NCBI GenBank assembly: GCA_021817985.1
Contig: JAKAFK010000035.1
Coordinates: 1-36,509, forward strand
Length of the DNA: 36,509 nucleotides
Source of the DNA: Pseudomonadota bacterium
Lineage (GTDB): Bacteria > Pseudomonadota > Gammaproteobacteria > Burkholderiales > JAKAFK01
Direction: 5' to 3'
Shown: positions 33,273 to 36,509 of the stretch, piece by piece
Position numbering within the stretch: position 1 is the stretch's first letter
Layout: the number at the start of each line of letters is the position of its first letter
Made by a program: the position numbers and the translations under genes
Notes under the pieces: model-generated
What the model was told of the DNA's origin: nothing
Database searches by the model: none
The model's input: only the letters and a program-made list of their open reading frames with translations

Positions 33273-33803
33273 ATGAGAAGCATCCTATTGAGCGCGGTCC
33301 TTTGCGGCATGCTGGCCGCCTGCGCGAGCACGGGGCCGGCCCATAAGGCCGCGGTGGTCGACAAGAGCCTCAACGCGCCGGCCGCCGGCACGGCACAGGC
33401 GCAGGGCGTGAAGAACCCGGAGGTGAGCGGCAATCCCCTGACCAACCCGAATAGCATCCTGTCTCAGCGAAGCATCTATTTCGCCTACAATAGCGATGCG
33501 ATCAAGAACCGCTACCGGCCGCTCATCGAGGCGCATGCCAAGTACCTCATGGACCATTCGAAGGCCAACGTGGTCTTGCAAGGCAACACGGACGAACGCG
33601 GCAGCGCGGAGTATAATCTGGCGCTGGGTGAGCGCCGTGCGACCAGCGTGAAGAATGCGATGACGCTGCTCGGGGTTCCGGCGTCGCAGATCAGCACGGT
33701 GAGCTTCGGCGCGGAAAAGCCCAAGGCGCTGTGTCACAACGAGTCCTGCTGGAAGCAGAACCGGCGGGTCGACATTGTCTATCAGGGCGAACAGGGTGAC
33801 TAG
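33273..33803 (+). CDS. pal: Pal, peptidoglycan-associated outer-membrane lipoprotein
   Basis: A 176-residue lipoprotein. The lipobox LAAC gives lipidation at C17. An Ala/Gly-rich linker leads to an OmpA-like peptidoglycan-binding domain with SIYFAYNSDAIK, LQGNTDERGSAEYNLALGER and QNRRVDIVY. Two C-terminal cysteines (CHNESCW) may pair in the periplasm. GAGGAG precedes the ATG at 33273. The end overlaps the GTG start of cpoB by 8 nt. Confidence 0.97.
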   Translation: MRSILLSAVLCGMLAACASTGPAHKAAVVDKSLNAPAAGTAQAQGVKNPEVSGNPLTNPNSILSQRSIYFAYNSDAIKNRYRPLIEAHAKYLMDHSKANVVLQGNTDERGSAEYNLALGERRATSVKNAMTLLGVPASQISTVSFGAEKPKALCHNESCWKQNRRVDIVYQGEQGD

Positions 33804-34629
33804 GGTATTCAGAAACGCGCTCCTCGTGGGCGTTCTGTGCGCGAATTCGGTTGGGCTGGCCCGTGCGGGGCTGTTCACCGACGATGTGGCGCAAGCCAGG
33901 ATCACGGCCCTTCAGCAAGAGGTTCATGCGCTGAAGGATCGCGTGGGCAAGCTGGAGAACGCCCAGCAAAACCAGGCGATGAACCTGCTCACGCAGGTCG
34001 AGGCGGCCAAGGACAGCGTGGCGACCCTGCAAGGGGAAGTGCAGGTGCTGAGCCACAACATCGACATGCTCCAGCAGGGCCAGAAAACGCTCTACGCGGA
34101 TCTCGATGCGAGGCTGCGCAGACTGGAGGGGACGGGGGGCGCGGCGCCGGCGCCGTCCGGCGCCGTGCAGACGCCGCCCTCCGCCGCGGCGGCTCCGGCA
34201 GCTCCGGCGGCCGGGACTTCCGCCGGCCAGGCCACACCACAGGCCGGCACGCAAGGGGACGAGCTGGGCGACTATGCCGCGGCACTCGGCCTCTTCAAGG
34301 GCAAGCACTATAAGGGCGCGATCGACGCTTTTCGCGCCTTCATCGCGCAATACCCCGGGAGTCGCGAGGCCGCCAGCGCACGCTACTGGATCGGGAACGC
34401 CTATTTCGCCTTGGGCAACTACAAGGCGGCGATTGCGACTCAACGGGCGCTGATCAAGGCGTATCCCCACGATGCCAAGGTGCCGGATGCCCTGCTCAAT
34501 ATCGCGAGTGCCCAGTCCGAGCTGAGCCAGACCTGGGCGGCAAAAAAGACCTTGCGTGCCTTGGTCGCCAAATATCCCAGCAGCGCCGCGGCGGCGATGG
34601 CCAAGGAGCAGCTGGCGGCGGACCGCTGA
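33796..34629 (+). CDS. cpoB: CpoB (YbgF), Tol-associated periplasmic coordinator
   Basis: A 277-residue exported protein. The GTG at 33796 is preferred because translation then begins VTRVFRNALLVGVLCANSV, a normal signal peptide ending ARAGLF; an earlier TTG lies inside pal. An N-terminal coiled coil (ITALQQEVHALKDRVGKLE) trimerises in the family. An Ala/Pro-rich linker (about residues 115-155) and TPR repeats follow (YAAALGLFKGKHYKGAIDAF, ARYWIGNAYFALGNYKAAI). CpoB links outer-membrane constriction with peptidoglycan synthesis through TolA and PBP1B. It is the last tol-pal gene. Confidence 0.94.
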   Translation: MTRVFRNALLVGVLCANSVGLARAGLFTDDVAQARITALQQEVHALKDRVGKLENAQQNQAMNLLTQVEAAKDSVATLQGEVQVLSHNIDMLQQGQKTLYADLDARLRRLEGTGGAAPAPSGAVQTPPSAAAAPAAPAAGTSAGQATPQAGTQGDELGDYAAALGLFKGKHYKGAIDAFRAFIAQYPGSREAASARYWIGNAYFALGNYKAAIATQRALIKAYPHDAKVPDALLNIASAQSELSQTWAAKKTLRALVAKYPSSAAAAMAKEQLAADR

Positions 34630-34635
34630 GGGCCA

Positions 34636-35298
34636 ATGGGCGCGACTGAGGCTAGGCCGGCGCGGCTGCGGGTCAACGAGATCTTCTACTCGCTGCAAGG
34701 CGAGACGAGCCGCGTGGGCTTGCCCACCGTGTTCGTGCGGCTCACCGGTTGCCCGCTGCGCTGCGGGTACTGCGATACGACCTACGCCTTCCACGAAGGG
34801 ACTTCCATGCTGCTCCCGGAGGTGTTGGCCGGGGTCGCGCAATACGCCCCGCGGTACGTCACAGTCACGGGAGGGGAGCCCCTGGCCCAGCGGGGATGCC
34901 TCGAGCTTCTGCGTGTCCTGTGTGACGCCGGCTACTCCGTGTCGCTCGAGACCAGCGGTGCCTTGGATATCTCGGGCGTGGATCCCAGGGTCTCGAGGAT
35001 CGTGGACGTCAAGACGCCCGGTTCGGGCGAGGCGGACAAGAATTTCTGGGCGAATCTGGAGCGTCTTTTGCCCTCCGACGAGATCAAATTCGTCCTCTGC
35101 GGCGAGGAAGACTACCTGTGGGCGAAGGACGTCGTCCTGGATCGGCGCCTCTTTGATCGAGCGCCGGTCCTGTTTTCCGGGGCGGCAGGACAGCTCGAGC
35201 CGGCCATGCTTGCCGACTGGATCCTGCGTGATGCGCTGCCCGTACGCCTGCAAATCCAGCTGCACAAAGCACTCTGGGGCGAAGGCCGCGGCCGCTAG
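34636..35298 (+). CDS. queE: QueE, 7-carboxy-7-deazaguanine synthase
   Basis: A 220-residue radical-SAM enzyme making the 7-deazaguanine ring for queuosine. The iron-sulfur cluster cysteines are C39, C43 and C46 (CPLRCGYC). The SAM-binding GGE motif ([11 protein letters not shown]) is at residues 79-81. The substrate-site opening [23 protein letters not shown] is intact in form. It starts 6 nt after cpoB, and queC follows after 35 nt; the tol-pal-queE-queC order is common in gammaproteobacteria. Confidence 0.95.
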   Translation: MGATEARPARLRVNEIFYSLQGETSRVGLPTVFVRLTGCPLRCGYCDTTYAFHEGTSMLLPEVLAGVAQYAPRYVTVTGGEPLAQRGCLELLRVLCDAGYSVSLETSGALDISGVDPRVSRIVDVKTPGSGEADKNFWANLERLLPSDEIKFVLCGEEDYLWAKDVVLDRRLFDRAPVLFSGAAGQLEPAMLADWILRDALPVRLQIQLHKALWGEGRGR

Positions 35299-35333
35299 GC
35301 GCAGGCCTCACTCCGTTACGAGAGGGTAGTCCT

Positions 35334-36014
35334 TTGTCCCGGGAAAAAGCCGTTGTCCTCCTGTCCGGAGGCCTCGATTCCGCTACGGCGCTGGCCATGG
35401 CGCGCGCCGCAGGCTTTGAAGGCTATGCCTTGAGCGTCGACTACGGACAGCGCCACGGGGCGGAACTCGAGGCCGCCGCGCGCGTGGCGCAAAGCCTCAA
35501 GGCTGCCGCCCACCGCACGGTGGTCCTGGATCTTCGCCCCTTCGGGGGATCGGCCTTGACCGATGCGTCGATTGCCGTCCCCGAGGCGCCCTCGAGCGGG
35601 ATTCCGGTGACCTACGTCCCGGCGCGCAACACGATCATGCTCTCGCTCGCGCTGGCATGGGCGGAGGTCCTGCAAAGCCGCCACATCTTCATCGGGGTCA
35701 ATGCCGTCGATTATTCCGGCTACCCCGACTGTCGTCCCGAATACATCGAAGCCTTCGAGCGCATGGCCAATCTTGCGACGAAGGCCGCGGTCGAAGGCCG
35801 GGCGATGCACATTCATACGCCGCTTATCGCGCTGTCGAAAGCCGAGATCATCCGTCGCGGCGTTTCACTCGGCGTCGATTACGCCTTGACCGTCTCCTGC
35901 TACCAGGCGACAGAGGACGGCCGCGCCTGCGGCGTGTGCGATTCCTGCCGGCTGCGGCGGCAGGGCTTCATCGACGCCGGTCTTTCCGACCCCACGCGCT
36001 ACCGGGACGCCTGA
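35334..36014 (+). CDS. queC: QueC, 7-cyano-7-deazaguanine (preQ0) synthase
   Basis: A 226-residue ATP-dependent enzyme that converts the QueE product to preQ0. The PP-loop motif is [12 protein letters not shown] near residues 10-21, followed by the [15 protein letters not shown] segment. The zinc ligands are C189, C199, C202 and C205 ([17 protein letters not shown]). The start is a TTG (35334) after GAGAGGG; the next ATG would remove the PP-loop, so TTG is required. A GC-rich hairpin follows the stop. Confidence 0.95.
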   Translation: MSREKAVVLLSGGLDSATALAMARAAGFEGYALSVDYGQRHGAELEAAARVAQSLKAAAHRTVVLDLRPFGGSALTDASIAVPEAPSSGIPVTYVPARNTIMLSLALAWAEVLQSRHIFIGVNAVDYSGYPDCRPEYIEAFERMANLATKAAVEGRAMHIHTPLIALSKAEIIRRGVSLGVDYALTVSCYQATEDGRACGVCDSCRLRRQGFIDAGLSDPTRYRDA

Positions 36015-36318
36015 GCGCTCCTCGGCGCCGCCCCGTCGCGGCGGCTTGGGGTTCGGGGAGCAATGGAACAGCAAAGTCAGTTAAGTCGCTAGCATAATCC
36101 GGAGAGATCCGCGTTTCCCATGAGCACATTGCTTCCCGAGAAGCGCTGACGACCATCCACCTCGCTTGCCTGGGCCTTAACCGCTACCGGGTGGGGGCCT
36201 TTTGCCGACGAAAGCGTTCGTCCGGTCTGTGGCGATCACGCTTCGCGTGCACCATTGAGCGGCCTCAGTTCCCCACGCGCAACGGCGTCTGGCACTGAAA
36301 ACGAATGAACGACTCCCG
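36015..36318. other. 304-nt gap between queC and the TnpB-like element
   Basis: No gene or tRNA is recognised. Besides the queC hairpin, a GGGCC...GGGGCC inverted repeat near 36172-36200 runs into CTTTTGCC and may be a second terminator. The right end of the insertion element, and any guide-like sequence of its RNA, should lie around 36280-36311. Confidence 0.4.
36027..36045 (+). terminator. Candidate terminator hairpin after queC
   Basis: GCCGCC (36027-36032) pairs with GGCGGC (36040-36045) around a 7-base loop, 13 nt after the queC stop. It is followed by TTGGGGTTCGGGG, a poor T tract, so termination efficiency is uncertain. Confidence 0.4.
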
Positions 36319-36342
36319 CTAAGCTGCGGCTATAGTGGGAGT
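36312..36342 (-). mobile_element. Right-end hairpin of the IS605-like element
   Basis: ACTCCC (36312-36317) pairs with GGGAGT (36337-36342). CTA and AGC arms inside pair with TAG and GCT, giving a nearly perfect 13-bp hairpin with one G-T pair and one bulged A. It overlaps the last codons of the TnpB-like gene. IS200/IS605 elements carry such subterminal hairpins, and the 3' end of the TnpB guide RNA is made from this region. The exact element boundary cannot be set. Confidence 0.7.
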
Positions 36343-36509
36343 TTCGGACAGGCGCGGCGTTCCGCCGCAATCCTCGCCTGTTCGGCTCGTTCCAAGCCAA
36401 AAATCCCCCTCGAGCAGCCAGCGCAGGAGTGTCTTCGCGGCGTTCTCGTCCCGACCGCAATGGCAGCCGCAGGAGCAGCGGTGTTCGCGCTCCGACAGGT
36501 CCTTGGGCA
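36319..36509 (-). CDS. tnpB: TnpB / IS605 OrfB-type protein (C-terminal part; continues past window edge)
   Basis: The last 62 residues of a minus-strand frame end at a TAG at 36321-36319. They contain DLSEREHRCSCGCHCGRDENAAKTLL, read here as two parts: the Cys-rich knuckle (HRCSCGCHCG) and the final RuvC motif (RDENAA). This is the TnpB/OrfB signature 'C-C-G...DRDxNAA', in which the Asp is the last catalytic residue of the RuvC nuclease. A tail of about 30 residues, rich in Gly and Thr, follows. TnpB proteins are RNA-guided nucleases carried by IS200/IS605 elements. Here the knuckle has C-x-C-x-C-x-C spacing, tighter than usual. Upstream parts, and whether a tnpA is present, lie outside the window, so intactness is unknown. 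Confidence 0.85.
   Translation of the reverse strand, partial: PKDLSEREHRCSCGCHCGRDENAAKTLLRWLLEGDFWLGTSRTGEDCGGTPRLSETPTIAAA

Overview
The window is a GC-rich (roughly 60-65% by eye), densely coding chromosomal segment. Its conserved gene blocks point to a gammaproteobacterium or close relative. These blocks are uvrA/yajR-like/ssb at the left, fmdB-DUF502-aspS-nudB in the middle, and yebC-ruvCAB-ybgC-tolQRAB-pal-cpoB-queE-queC at the right. The species cannot be fixed from the sequence alone. A sulfur- or iron-oxidising lineage is possible, but that is only a guess from the rich metal-transport content. No rRNA, tRNA or CRISPR array was seen.

Layout. (1) 1-2284: the start of uvrA on the minus strand, divergent from a YajR-type MFS transporter and ssb, with a LexA-like site between them and a strong terminator after ssb. 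(2) 2498-5340: a small exported protein with a TonB-C-like domain, followed by an OmpR-type response regulator and a HAMP sensor kinase. (3) 5666-9957: a tight four-gene operon of HflK-like, HflC-like, a variant Nramp-type transporter and a TerC/YjbE-type membrane protein. (4) 10120-14928: a soluble chemoreceptor with a C-terminal zinc-binding CZB domain, a small secreted two-cysteine protein, and a P2-like P-type ATPase with a PEEYP membrane motif. (5) 15013-19126: a 918-residue outer-membrane protein that reads as three beta-barrels in one chain, followed by a secreted glycine-rich protein. (6) 19184-20443 (minus): a second variant Nramp transporter with its own near-consensus promoter. (7) 20695-25983: fmdB, DUF502, aspS and nudB, then a ybhP/clsB-like pair. 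(8) 26291-36014: yebC, the Holliday-junction genes ruvCAB, the whole Tol-Pal envelope system, and queE/queC for queuosine precursor synthesis. (9) 36319-36509 (minus): the C-terminal end of a TnpB/IS605 OrfB-type protein with a right-end hairpin.

How the genes fit together. The two flanks are housekeeping blocks for DNA repair, translation, envelope integrity and tRNA modification. The accessory stretch from about 2.5 to 20.4 kb is dominated by membrane, envelope and divalent-metal functions: two Nramp-like carriers, one TerC-like protein, one P-type ATPase, one zinc-binding chemoreceptor, a two-component system and two unusual secreted or outer-membrane proteins. The most unusual items are the SPFH (HflKC-like)-Nramp-TerC operon, the Nramp pair with altered metal-site motifs (DAGS and MPW), and the triple-barrel protein with its glycine-rich neighbour.
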